Shown in pieces: positions 18,025 to 25,581 of a stretch of DNA of 27,433 nucleotides; within the stretch, counting starts at the first letter, position 1, and every line of letters begins with the position of its first letter. The notes beneath the pieces are model-generated. The model worked only from the letters and a program-made list of their open reading frames with translations. It had not been told where the DNA came from and did no database searches. Source of the stretch: a virus; IMG/VR virus record IMGVR_UViG_3300025138_000271, positions 1-27,433 of that record, one strand, 5' to 3'. The position numbers were made by a program, and so were the translations under genes.

Positions 18025-18063
18025 AACATATAGTATTTTACTGAGGGGTAAGAAGGAAATAAA

Positions 18064-20328
18064 ATGGCAATTACATTTAGAAGAAATAAGAGTGTACCAC
18101 TAACATTTGAAGAGTTAGATGGTAACTTTGATGATGTAAACAATCGCGTCACAGTCGTTGAACTTAACTATGTTAAAAGTGTAAATGGTTTCAAAGATGC
18201 AGTTACATTAGGTAGTGATAACATATCGGAAGGTAGTACAAACTTGTACTATACCGAAGCAAGATTTAATACAAGTTTTGGAAACAAAAGTACAAATGAC
18301 TTGACAGAAGGTAGCGGCGGGTCACCGAACTTGTACTATACAGATGCAAGAGTAGGAACAGCAGTAAACTCCCTCAGTGTTGACGCTCTTAGTGATGTAA
18401 GTACAACAGGTTCAGATGCACCTACTATTAGTGATGTGTTAACTTGGGACGGAACAAACTTTAAGCCAAGTGCACCTCCAGGAGCAAGTGGCGGTGAAGC
18501 AAACACTGGTGCTAACGTTGGTACAGGTATTAATGTTTTTAAACAGAAAACAGGTACTAGTTTAGAATTCAATAGTATTAGATCTGTTGCACAACCAATC
18601 GTTGTTGCACAGAACACTGGTAATAACACAGTTGACTTGTCGTTTATACCAAGTGCCGATGTTGATATGCTAACAAACAAAATTGTAAATGTAGCGGCTC
18701 CTACTGCCGGTGCTGATGCGGCAAACAAAACATATGTTGATGGGTTAGCAGGTAGTGGAACGCTTAATATTATTGATGATGCCGCGGACACTATTACAGT
18801 TGATCTTAGCACACAGAACTTAACATTAACTGGAACTGCAAACCAAATTACTTCAACTGCAACAGGACAGACAGTAACACTTGGTTTACCAAGTAGTATA
18901 AACGTAAACAGTGCAACAGCAACCGCACTTGCAACATCAAGAGATCTTACACTAACAGGTGCAGTAACCGGAACAGGTAATTTTGATGGCAGTGCAAATC
19001 TTAGTATTGCAACAACGTTAGCCGGTACTATTACTTTAGGAACAGATACAACAGGTAGTTATGTAGCAACTCTGGCAGGCGGTACAGGAGTTACTGTAAC
19101 TGGTGGAGGTGCTGGTGAAGGCACAACTCCAAGTATATCACTTGACTCGGGTGCTAGTCCAACATTTACAAATTTAACACTAAGTGGTAACTTAACAGTT
19201 AACGGAACAACAACTACAGTAGCAACAACTAATACAACTATTAGTGATAGCATACTTGAACTAGCAACTGGTACAACTGGATCGGCTGCCAATGACGCAG
19301 GTATTGTTATTGAACGTGGTGATGATGCAAACGCATTTATCGGATACGATGAAAGTGCAGATGAGTTCACAGTTGGTACTGGAACATTCACAGGTTCATC
19401 AACAGGTAACTTGAGTATTACTGCAGGAACATTTAATGCAGGCACACTTAAAGCAGGTAACTTGAGTGTAACTGCAAATACTATTGCAAGTGCATCAGGT
19501 GATATAGTATTAAGTGCAACTGGTGATATTGATGCAAACACAAACAAAATTAAAGGTCTAGTAGATCCAACTTCAAACCAAGAAGCGGCAACTAAAGCAT
19601 ACGTCGATACAAAGGTTGCGTCATTTGGAAGTTCATTTAATATTGCTTCTGATAGCGGTAGTGATGTTATTACAACAGGTGCTGATACATTAACGTTTAC
19701 AGGTGGTGCTGGTGTTGATACAAGCATTACTGGAGACACAGTAACTATTGCATTTAATGGCGCAGGTCAAAATGCGGCAACGGCAACTAGTGCATCTACT
19801 GTAACAATTACAGAAGAAAGTGCAAGTACTGATACACACTACTTACACTTTGGAAATCAAAACACAGGATCAGATGGTGTAATGACTGACTCGGCAGTGT
19901 TAACTTATGTGCCAAGTACAGAAACATTAGCAGTAACAAATACAACTACTGTATCTAGTTCGGCACAATATGCTGACTTGGCAGAAAAATATACTGCTGA
20001 TAAAGAATATGCGCCAGGAACTGTTATGGAAGTAGATGGTGTGTATAGTGATGCTGAAACAACTGCATGGGCAGGAAGTCCATATGTAGCAGGAGTTATT
20101 AGTACAAACCCAGCATACTTAATGAATAGCGAACTAGAAGGTGTCGCCATAGCACTATGTGGACGGGTTCCAGTGCGTGTTATAGGTGCCATAAATAAAG
20201 GACAAGCCGTGTTTGCACACGCAGATGGTTGTGCGAGTAGCGATGGAGCAGGTCCGTTAGTAGGTATTGCAATTGAAACAAACACAGATGCTGATGAGAA
20301 ATTAGTTGAATGCATGTTGAAAGTTTAA
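18064..20328 (+). CDS. Tail fibre-like protein with shared C-terminal module (754 aa)
   Basis: The N-terminus MAITFRRNKSVPLTFEELD and the following NF are typical of marine phage fibre proteins. Two NLYYT(E/D)AR repeats lie at residues 60-67 and 89-96. Low-complexity Thr/Ser/Gly/Ala-rich beta repeats follow, including TLTGAVTGTGNFDGSANLS at about 296-314 and LTVNGTTTTVATTN at about 377-390. Two copies of a coiled-coil-type pattern ending in AANKTYVD and AATKAYVD (about 203-229 and 492-518) suggest trimerisation points. The C-terminal module, about residues 632-754, begins QYADLAEKYTADKEYAPGT and contains GVISTNPAYLMN and CGRVPVRVIG. It is also found in the fibre gene at 21039. Such C-terminal domains often act as folding or trimerisation chaperones, but that is inference here. 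The start is well supported by AAGGA six bases upstream. Confidence 0.85.
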   Translation: MAITFRRNKSVPLTFEELDGNFDDVNNRVTVVELNYVKSVNGFKDAVTLGSDNISEGSTNLYYTEARFNTSFGNKSTNDLTEGSGGSPNLYYTDARVGTAVNSLSVDALSDVSTTGSDAPTISDVLTWDGTNFKPSAPPGASGGEANTGANVGTGINVFKQKTGTSLEFNSIRSVAQPIVVAQNTGNNTVDLSFIPSADVDMLTNKIVNVAAPTAGADAANKTYVDGLAGSGTLNIIDDAADTITVDLSTQNLTLTGTANQITSTATGQTVTLGLPSSINVNSATATALATSRDLTLTGAVTGTGNFDGSANLSIATTLAGTITLGTDTTGSYVATLAGGTGVTVTGGGAGEGTTPSISLDSGASPTFTNLTLSGNLTVNGTTTTVATTNTTISDSILELATGTTGSAANDAGIVIERGDDANAFIGYDESADEFTVGTGTFTGSSTGNLSITAGTFNAGTLKAGNLSVTANTIASASGDIVLSATGDIDANTNKIKGLVDPTSNQEAATKAYVDTKVASFGSSFNIASDSGSDVITTGADTLTFTGGAGVDTSITGDTVTIAFNGAGQNAATATSASTVTITEESASTDTHYLHFGNQNTGSDGVMTDSAVLTYVPSTETLAVTNTTTVSSSAQYADLAEKYTADKEYAPGTVMEVDGVYSDAETTAWAGSPYVAGVISTNPAYLMNSELEGVAIALCGRVPVRVIGAINKGQAVFAHADGCASSDGAGPLVGIAIETNTDADEKLVECMLKV
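18241..18351 (+). repeat. Imperfect tandem repeat encoding NLYYT-AR motif
   Basis: Bases 18241-18264 and 18328-18351 both encode NLYYT(E/D)AR and are nearly identical over 24 bases. The segments just upstream also resemble each other (SEGS/TEGS). The unit is about 87 bases. Such repeats let fibre length vary by recombination. Confidence 0.7.
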
Positions 20329-20329
20329 T

Positions 20330-20983
20330 ATGGAAAACAATACTAATAAAGAGAAAAATGAAATGATAAAAAAGCCAGACGAGAAAAGTGGGGTACAAGT
20401 GCAAGGTCACATTAAGATCTTTGACCCTGAATCAGGCGAAGTGTTTGTAAACAAACGCAATGCAATTCATTATGAGAATATGAGTGAAGCATTAGCAAAC
20501 AGTTTGGCTAATAAAACAACAGGATACGTTCACGAAATGCATTTTGGGAACGGCGGCACAAGTGTTGACCCAACAGGAGTTATAACTTACTTGCCAGCAA
20601 ACAGTACAGGACAAAGTGCAGATTTGTATAATCCAACTTACTATAAAGTTGTTGATGATACAAGTAGTTTGAACAACGACCCGGTACGAAACAAGATTAC
20701 AGTTAGTCATACTACAAGTCTTGTTTACACAGATATTATTGTTAGCTGTTTACTTGACTACGGTGAGCCAAGTGGACAAGCGGCATTCGATAATGCTAGT
20801 AACTTTGATGATACTTATGTATTTGACGAACTAGGATTAAAGAGCTGGAACGGAACAGTAGGAACAGGTAAACTGTTGACCCACGTGGTGTTCCACCCAG
20901 TACAAAAAAGTTTAAACAGATTGATTCAAATTGATTACACAGTTAGAATACAAACGTTAACTAACCTAAGCTCAGTGAGCTAA
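20330..20983 (+). CDS. Conserved virion structural protein of marine T4-like phages (217 aa)
   Basis: After a charged N-terminal tail the protein carries GHIKIFDPESGEVFVNKRN and the following AIHYENMSEALANSLA (about residues 26-60), then HEMHFGNGGTSVDPTG (68-83) and SCLLDYGEPSGQAAFDN. I recognise this pattern from proteins encoded among fibre genes in marine T4-like phages, where it is annotated only as structural or hypothetical. A fibre-connector or small adhesin role is inference from position. The first ATG lies one base after the previous stop with a weak ribosome site. An in-frame ATG at codon 12 has the AAGAG stretch upstream and could be the real start. I see no transmembrane segment or enzyme motif. 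Confidence 0.78.
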   Translation: MENNTNKEKNEMIKKPDEKSGVQVQGHIKIFDPESGEVFVNKRNAIHYENMSEALANSLANKTTGYVHEMHFGNGGTSVDPTGVITYLPANSTGQSADLYNPTYYKVVDDTSSLNNDPVRNKITVSHTTSLVYTDIIVSCLLDYGEPSGQAAFDNASNFDDTYVFDELGLKSWNGTVGTGKLLTHVVFHPVQKSLNRLIQIDYTVRIQTLTNLSSVS

Positions 20984-21005
20984 TAAAGTGGATATATTAA
21001 AATCG

Positions 21006-21013
21006 AATAAATA
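21006..21013 (+). promoter_or_regulatory. Candidate late promoter element upstream of fibre gene three
   Basis: AATAAATA, followed by C, lies 33 bases before the ATG at 21039. It is identical to the box before fibre gene one and differs from TATAAATA at the first base. A GGAG ribosome site at 21026-21029 follows, nine bases before the start. Confidence 0.45.
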
Positions 21014-21038
21014 CATTTATATATTGGAGCAAAAATAA

Positions 21039-22517
21039 ATGGCCTATACAATTAACAAAACAAGTGGTGCGGTACTGGCAACTATTGCAGATGGTACTAT
21101 TGATACAACCACAGACTTAACGCTTATAGGAAAGAACTATTCAGGATACGGTGAAGCATTTAATGAAAATTATGTAGCACTACTGGAAAACTTTTCAAAT
21201 AGCACAGCTCCAACATCACCACTGGCTGGCCAACTATGGTGGGATTCTAGCAATGCATTATTAAAAGTTTACACAGGTAGTACTTTTAAAACTGTTAGTT
21301 CTTCTACTGCAAGTGCATCACAGCCAGCAACAGGTGTTGTTGGTGATTTATGGTGGGATACCAGTAACAACCAACTTAAAGTTTACAACGGAACTTCATG
21401 GACACTAGTAGGTCCTGCGTTTAGTTCTGGTGCTGGACAAAGTGGTCCTGTTATTGCAACCATTGCCGATAGCGGTGCAGTAAATCATGTAGTAGTACAA
21501 ATGTTCAGTGCAGATACTATTGTTGCTATTATTAGTAAAGACGCAGACTTTACACCACAAACTGGTATAACTGGCTTTACAACAATCAAACAAGGTTATA
21601 CAATGAATAGTAGTTTAGCGGCTGCTAAGTTTCATGGAACTGCTGAAGATTCAGATAAACTTGGGGGAGTAGCAGCTGCCAATTATTTACGTGGAGATAG
21701 TGCTCCTGTTGTTAACACCAGTATGCGAATTGCAAACGATAGTGGATTAACAGTTGGTGCTGATAATGACTTTGCGGTTGAAGTAGTCGGCGATAACGTA
21801 ATTATGAAAAACCAAACAAGTGATGGTGACATGCTTTTCCGTATTAATGACGGTGGAGCAGCAACAACGGTTATGACAATCGATGGTGCAACAAGTGAAC
21901 TATTACTAAACGCAAAACCAACAAGTGCATTAGGGGCAGCAACAAAGAGTTATGTTGATGATGCATTAAGTGGAGGCGGTGGCGCCGGTGTTTTATTAAA
22001 CACAGGTGGAAACACAATTCAAGGTGTAATTACACCTGATGTAAATAACACTAGAGACTTTGGAAGTACTTCGTTAAAATTTGCAACGATACATGCCACA
22101 ACATTTAGTGGAAAGGCAAGTACGGCTGAATATGCTGACTTGGCAGAAAGATTTGCGGCTGATACCGCATATGCTCCGGGCACAGTTGTTGCTCTAGGCG
22201 GAGCAGAAGAGATAACCAGAGTGGCCGAAGAAGGTAGCGAGAGTGTTTTTGGAGTTATTAGTACTAGACCAGCATACTTAATGAATGCAAGTGTTGGTAG
22301 TAATGAAACACATCCACCAGTAGCAATGGCAGGACGTATTCCAGTTCTAGTAACAGGAAAAATCAAAAAAGGTGAGCGACTAATAAGTGCCGGAAACGGT
22401 ATTGCTAGAGCAGCCAGTAGTGATGAAATTACGGCCTTTAATGTTATAGGTAGAGCTCTTGAAAATAAATATAATGAAGGCCAAGGATCCATTGAAGCCT
22501 TTGTAAAAATAAACTAA
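21039..22517 (+). CDS. Tail fibre protein with WWD repeats and shared C-terminal module (492 aa)
   Basis: The N-terminus MAYTINKTSGAVLATIADGT and the continuing TDLTLIGKNYSGYGEAFNEN (residues 25-44) match a fibre family widespread in marine T4-like phages. Two tandem copies of a GxLWWDxSNxxLKVYxG pattern follow at about residues 64-80 and 102-118. Their exposed aromatic residues resemble glycan-contacting surfaces. The middle is beta-rich, and AATKSYVDDALSGGGG at about residues 306-321 resembles the trimeric coiled-coil motif of fibre one. The C-terminal module (361-492) begins EYADLAERFAADTAYAPGT and contains GVISTRPAYLMN and GRIPVLVTG. It parallels the end of the protein at 18064. A GGAG ribosome site supports the start. 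Likely role: host-binding fibre on the baseplate or tail. Confidence 0.85.
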   Translation: MAYTINKTSGAVLATIADGTIDTTTDLTLIGKNYSGYGEAFNENYVALLENFSNSTAPTSPLAGQLWWDSSNALLKVYTGSTFKTVSSSTASASQPATGVVGDLWWDTSNNQLKVYNGTSWTLVGPAFSSGAGQSGPVIATIADSGAVNHVVVQMFSADTIVAIISKDADFTPQTGITGFTTIKQGYTMNSSLAAAKFHGTAEDSDKLGGVAAANYLRGDSAPVVNTSMRIANDSGLTVGADNDFAVEVVGDNVIMKNQTSDGDMLFRINDGGAATTVMTIDGATSELLLNAKPTSALGAATKSYVDDALSGGGGAGVLLNTGGNTIQGVITPDVNNTRDFGSTSLKFATIHATTFSGKASTAEYADLAERFAADTAYAPGTVVALGGAEEITRVAEEGSESVFGVISTRPAYLMNASVGSNETHPPVAMAGRIPVLVTGKIKKGERLISAGNGIARAASSDEITAFNVIGRALENKYNEGQGSIEAFVKIN

Positions 22518-22547
22518 CTAATAAGATCTTAATTAGGGGATATATAA

Positions 22548-23456
22548 ATGACATATAGTTCAGGTAATACTATACTTGCAACAGACTACAATACCTTCAT
22601 TGGTACTGTTAACACAGTCATCGGGAACTCAGCATCATATCAAAGTACAAGTGGTTACGGCCAATCGTCTTTAGCAAGTGTGAGTGCATCCGGTACAGTT
22701 ACAGCAGCAAGTTGGGCAAGTTTAATTGCAGCGGTTAAGTTGGCCGCAACACACCAAGGTACAACTATTAATTTACCAGGAGCCGCATTATCGGCTGGTG
22801 ACACAATCGAAGCGTTGGATGGTTCAACTGCAGGTTCAGGTACATTTAACTTGAGTTCAGCAGTTTCAGACATCAGTGCAAACAAGAATAACGTAGACAC
22901 AGCGGAACAGACAACTGTTGCTGCCGCAACTGCCGACACAAGAAGTGCAGTGTGGGATTCAACAATTGGTGCAGAATGGTACATCCAGTTTGCTTCACAG
23001 GCTGCTGCTGATGCATTCTTTAACACAGGTGGTGAAATCCATCTTTCCTTTACACATCCAAATGGTTCAAGTGACCAGGATAATAACTGGAGAGATATTT
23101 TTACAACTAAAATTGGCACAATTAAAATGGGCCTAAGTACACTAACTAGAAGTGGTTCAGGTGGAACAATAAGTGGTAACGCTTATACAAGTTTAAACAG
23201 TTCATACCAAGCAATCTTCACAGGTACAAACATTGGTAGTGGTCAGTATGCAGGTAACGATATGGTTATCAACGCAAAACTAGACACATCAAACCATAGA
23301 GTGTACTTTAACACTACACTAACTGACTCCCACGTACCGGTTGCTCCGAGTACAGTTGACGAAGTATCAGCAGGCTCAACAATCGAAGTTGGATTCAGAA
23401 AGTCATCTACTTATACTATTGCAACACCAAGTGTAACAAGTAGTGAAGGCCTATAA
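22548..23456 (+). CDS. Adhesin/fibre-like virion protein of marine phages (302 aa)
   Basis: The N-terminus MTYSSGNTILATDYNTFIGT, with a later SGYGQSSLASVSASGTVTA and ASWASLIAAVKLAATHQGT, is a pattern I recognise from structural proteins repeated in marine phage fibre cassettes. The C-terminal half contains AAADAFFNTGGEIHLSFTH and an NNWRDIFTTKIGTIKMG segment, probably a beta-sandwich. No enzyme motif is visible. The gene follows fibre three by 30 bases and has a strong AGGGGA ribosome site seven bases before the ATG. It is the last gene of the virion block, since a hairpin lies 40 bases after its stop. A receptor-binding or fibre-tip role is inferred from family context. Confidence 0.8.
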   Translation: MTYSSGNTILATDYNTFIGTVNTVIGNSASYQSTSGYGQSSLASVSASGTVTAASWASLIAAVKLAATHQGTTINLPGAALSAGDTIEALDGSTAGSGTFNLSSAVSDISANKNNVDTAEQTTVAAATADTRSAVWDSTIGAEWYIQFASQAAADAFFNTGGEIHLSFTHPNGSSDQDNNWRDIFTTKIGTIKMGLSTLTRSGSGGTISGNAYTSLNSSYQAIFTGTNIGSGQYAGNDMVINAKLDTSNHRVYFNTTLTDSHVPVAPSTVDEVSAGSTIEVGFRKSSTYTIATPSVTSSEGL

Positions 23457-23464
23457 TATTTAGG

Positions 23465-23493
23465 TTGACTTAATATCTCCTATATAGTATATT
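23465..23493 (+). promoter_or_regulatory. Sigma70-like promoter
   Basis: TTGACT at 23465-23470 (5 of 6 to TTGACA) and TATATT at 23488-23493 (5 of 6 to TATAAT) are separated by exactly 17 bases. This lies in the only clear intergenic gap and points into the glycosyltransferase operon. Transcription would begin near 23500. In T4-like phages host-sigma70 promoters drive early genes, so the downstream block may be expressed at a different time from the virion genes. Confidence 0.5.
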
Positions 23494-23494
23494 A

Positions 23495-23522
23495 ATAGTA
23501 AGGGCCTAGTCGCCCTTACTAT
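23495..23522 (+). terminator. Stem-loop between virion block and glycosyltransferase operon
   Basis: A perfect 11-bp inverted repeat (ATAGTAAGGGC and GCCCTTACTAT) flanks a six-base loop, CTAGTC. The four GC pairs at the loop end make it stable for this AT-rich DNA. No long T tract follows, only AATATTATA, so it could be a weak intrinsic terminator or an RNA-processing or 3'-end-protecting hairpin for the fibre transcript. Confidence 0.6.
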
Positions 23523-23544
23523 AATATTATACCAGGACAAAATT

Positions 23545-23907
23545 ATGAATAAATTAGAAGCAGTCTTCGATAAGTCGAAATATAATACTGTTCAAAGAAA
23601 TCAACTGACTCTATTAAAAGAGTTAATCAATGAAAAGCTCACAATCGGTCATCTTGGCGGACTATATCAGATCGATAGTGAGCTTTTATCTTTTTTAGAT
23701 CTCCTAGAACGTTCTGGTTACGATTCCGCAGTAATCCCAGATATGAACGGCATACCTTCACAAATTGATAATGTAAAAGAATTCAAAGCAACGTGTATGG
23801 AAAAGTTTGCACAAGAAATGAATCAAGCATTAGCAGAAGTAAATAGAATACGCAAAGCAAGAACGGTCAAAGAATTAGTAGATTATGACTTCCCAGAACA
23901 GAACTAA
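23545..23907 (+). CDS. Small helical protein of unknown function (120 aa)
   Basis: This is a 120-residue charged, mostly helical protein. It starts MNKLEAVFDKSKYNTVQRN, has a GHLGGLYQIDSELLSFLDLL segment at about residues 35-54, and contains a Lys/Glu/Ala-rich probable coiled-coil near the end (about 77-108). I have the impression that similar proteins occur beside fibre genes of marine T4-like phages without assigned function, but I cannot name a family. The start is supported by AGGA seven bases upstream and a promoter before that. Its last 23 bases overlap the next glycosyltransferase gene, so the two are probably translationally coupled. It is the first gene of the downstream operon. Confidence 0.75.
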   Translation: MNKLEAVFDKSKYNTVQRNQLTLLKELINEKLTIGHLGGLYQIDSELLSFLDLLERSGYDSAVIPDMNGIPSQIDNVKEFKATCMEKFAQEMNQALAEVNRIRKARTVKELVDYDFPEQN

Positions 23908-24718
23908 AGGTGTTCTGCTTTTTGCAAATAATAACTTAGACTTTAATTACGTTAAACAAGCAGTAGTATGTGCAACACTGGCAAAGCATTACTTAAATGT
24001 TCCAGTAGCACTAATAACAAACAAAGATGAACTAACTGACGACGTTAGTGTTTTTGATCACATAGTTGACTACAAGTCTACAGCAGAAGCAAACATCCGA
24101 CCCTTTCATATAGATGGTAAACCTAAGAAGATTCAATGGCATAACATTGATCGATTAATGGCTTACGATCTTTCTCCGTTTGATGAAACACTATTATTAG
24201 ACTCTGACTACATTATACAAAATGATGTACTAGGGCAAGTGTGGGGAAATAATAATCCTATGCTTATGAATACTAGTACTAAACTTCCTGCAAAGCCGCA
24301 ACTGCATGTTACTGAAAATGTTGTTGCTGATGGCTTTCCAAGAGTACATTGGTTTACAGTAATGTATTTTAAAAAGTGTGAAGAAACTGAACAGTGGTTT
24401 GAATTTGCAAAGTTTGTAAAAGAGAATCATTCATTTTATAAAAAGACATTTCGTTCCCCTTACCATTACTATCGCAATGATGTTACGGCAGCAATAGCAA
24501 GTCACATCATTGGAGGCTTTGAAGATGGATACATGAAGCCTTTGCCTGTAAGACAAATTAACAGTTACCCTCCTGAACAGATACTGCAACTTGATTACGG
24601 CAAGATAGTTTTGGAAACTGATGATTATCCTGTGTTACTAAAAGATACAAATGTACACTTAATAAACAAAGGTGAAGTTGAAAAACATTATGATCGCTTT
24701 ATGGAGTTGTATTCATGA
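23885..24718 (+). CDS. GT-A-type glycosyltransferase, family-8-like (copy 1)
   Basis: This is a probable nucleotide-sugar glycosyltransferase of the GT-A fold. Features are an N-terminal beta-strand start (GVLLFANNN), an internal VPVALITNKDEL strand, and the metal-binding DxD motif in FDETLLLDSDYIIQND with Asp106 and Asp108. Further on are a HWFTVMYFKK segment and a LINKGEVEKHYDRF end. The 277 residues fit a single catalytic domain without membrane anchor. Donor and acceptor cannot be deduced. It shares order and motifs with the next gene, which suggests an old duplication. It overlaps the preceding gene by 23 bases and the following one by four. No alternative near-N-terminal start is visible, so the ATG is fairly secure. 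Possible targets are virion fibres, host surface glycans or modified DNA bases. Confidence 0.78.
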   Translation: MTSQNRTKGVLLFANNNLDFNYVKQAVVCATLAKHYLNVPVALITNKDELTDDVSVFDHIVDYKSTAEANIRPFHIDGKPKKIQWHNIDRLMAYDLSPFDETLLLDSDYIIQNDVLGQVWGNNNPMLMNTSTKLPAKPQLHVTENVVADGFPRVHWFTVMYFKKCEETEQWFEFAKFVKENHSFYKKTFRSPYHYYRNDVTAAIASHIIGGFEDGYMKPLPVRQINSYPPEQILQLDYGKIVLETDDYPVLLKDTNVHLINKGEVEKHYDRFMELYS

Positions 24719-25581
24719 GTAAAGGTTACTTTACGTTTGCACAGTATAGTGAAAAGTTTGGCGACTACCCACGTATGGCTTATGCACTAGCACTAAGTCT
24801 TAAAGCAAGCCAAACAAAAGGCCCAACTGATTTAACTGTAGGCATGACAGAGAAAGACAGAGAACGTCTTCCTAAACACTACTTAGATATATTCAACGTA
24901 GAAATTATTCCATGGACTGATGAAGCAGTTATGCACAACTGGAAACTTCAGAACGAATGGAAAGTATATCATATGACTCCGTATGATGAAACTATTAAAC
25001 TAGACGCTGACATGTTGTTTACTACAGATGTAAATCATATGTGGGACGTATGTAGTGCTAGAAACTTTCCTGTTGCAATTACAAATACTGTTTATACGTT
25101 TCGTAATCAAGTAGCAGATGACACTTACTATCGCAAAGCATTTATACAAAATAATTTTTACAATGCCTATAGTGCATTAACATATTTTCGCAAAAGTAAT
25201 CAAGCACAAGAATTTTATTTACAAGTTGAAGACATATACCATTATTGGGAAAAGTATGCACATGAGTTTATGCGACACAAAACAAATGATGTAGCATACA
25301 CTGATGAAGTATATGGCATGGCCGTTAAAACACTTAACTGGGACGATAAGGTTAGACCTCCTAGTAACTTTGGCTTTGTACATTTAAAAAGTAAATGCCA
25401 AGGATTACTTGATTGGCAAGTTACAGATAGTAACTTCACAGATTACTTAGACACCGCACTCAGTGATACAGGTGATATGTACATTAATAATTACTTACAA
25501 ACTAAACCAGTTCACTACGTTGTTAAGGAATGGTGTACTGATGAATTAATATCTAGTTTAGAAAGGCAAGCAGGTGTCTGA
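24715..25581 (+). CDS. GT-A-type glycosyltransferase, family-8-like (copy 2)
   Basis: This is a second glycosyltransferase-like protein (288 residues) related to the preceding one. After GYFTFAQYSEKFGDYPRMAY it has a PTDLTVGMTE strand and the catalytic YDETIKLDADMLFTTD segment with the DxD pair Asp97 and Asp99. A NAYSALTYFRKS region aligns in position with HWFTVMYFKK of copy 1. The DETxxLDxD core is the clearest shared feature. The first residues differ, so the acceptor specificity may differ too. The ATG is in an ATGA overlap with the previous stop and has GGAG eight bases upstream. It overlaps the next gene by eight bases. Substrates are unknown. The GT-A assignment rests on the DxD motif and flanking strands. 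Confidence 0.76.
   Translation: MSKGYFTFAQYSEKFGDYPRMAYALALSLKASQTKGPTDLTVGMTEKDRERLPKHYLDIFNVEIIPWTDEAVMHNWKLQNEWKVYHMTPYDETIKLDADMLFTTDVNHMWDVCSARNFPVAITNTVYTFRNQVADDTYYRKAFIQNNFYNAYSALTYFRKSNQAQEFYLQVEDIYHYWEKYAHEFMRHKTNDVAYTDEVYGMAVKTLNWDDKVRPPSNFGFVHLKSKCQGLLDWQVTDSNFTDYLDTALSDTGDMYINNYLQTKPVHYVVKEWCTDELISSLERQAGV
25562..25566 (+). promoter_or_regulatory. Ribosome-binding site supporting a GTG start
   Basis: AAAGG lies seven bases before the GTG at 25574. It favours that start over an in-frame ATG at 25604, which would leave the upstream gene non-overlapping and drop ten residues. Confidence 0.45.

Noticed and set aside
18336-20315. Several antisense frames of 136-226 codons on the - strand
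   Set aside because: They mirror the Thr/Ser/Gly/Ala-rich fibre gene. The simple composition of the sense strand depletes stops on the other strand.
22518-22536. Imperfect palindrome around AAGATCTT between two structural genes
   Set aside because: The arms are AT-rich with a bulge and a tight four-base loop, so it would fold weakly and is not a convincing terminator or operator.
22543-22550. TATAAATG, resembling a late promoter box
   Set aside because: It overlaps the ATG at 22548, so transcription from it would start inside the gene and lose the ribosome site.
22019-23119. Two antisense frames of about 155 codons on the - strand
   Set aside because: They lie opposite fibre three and the 302-residue adhesin gene and show no ribosome sites or recognisable motifs.
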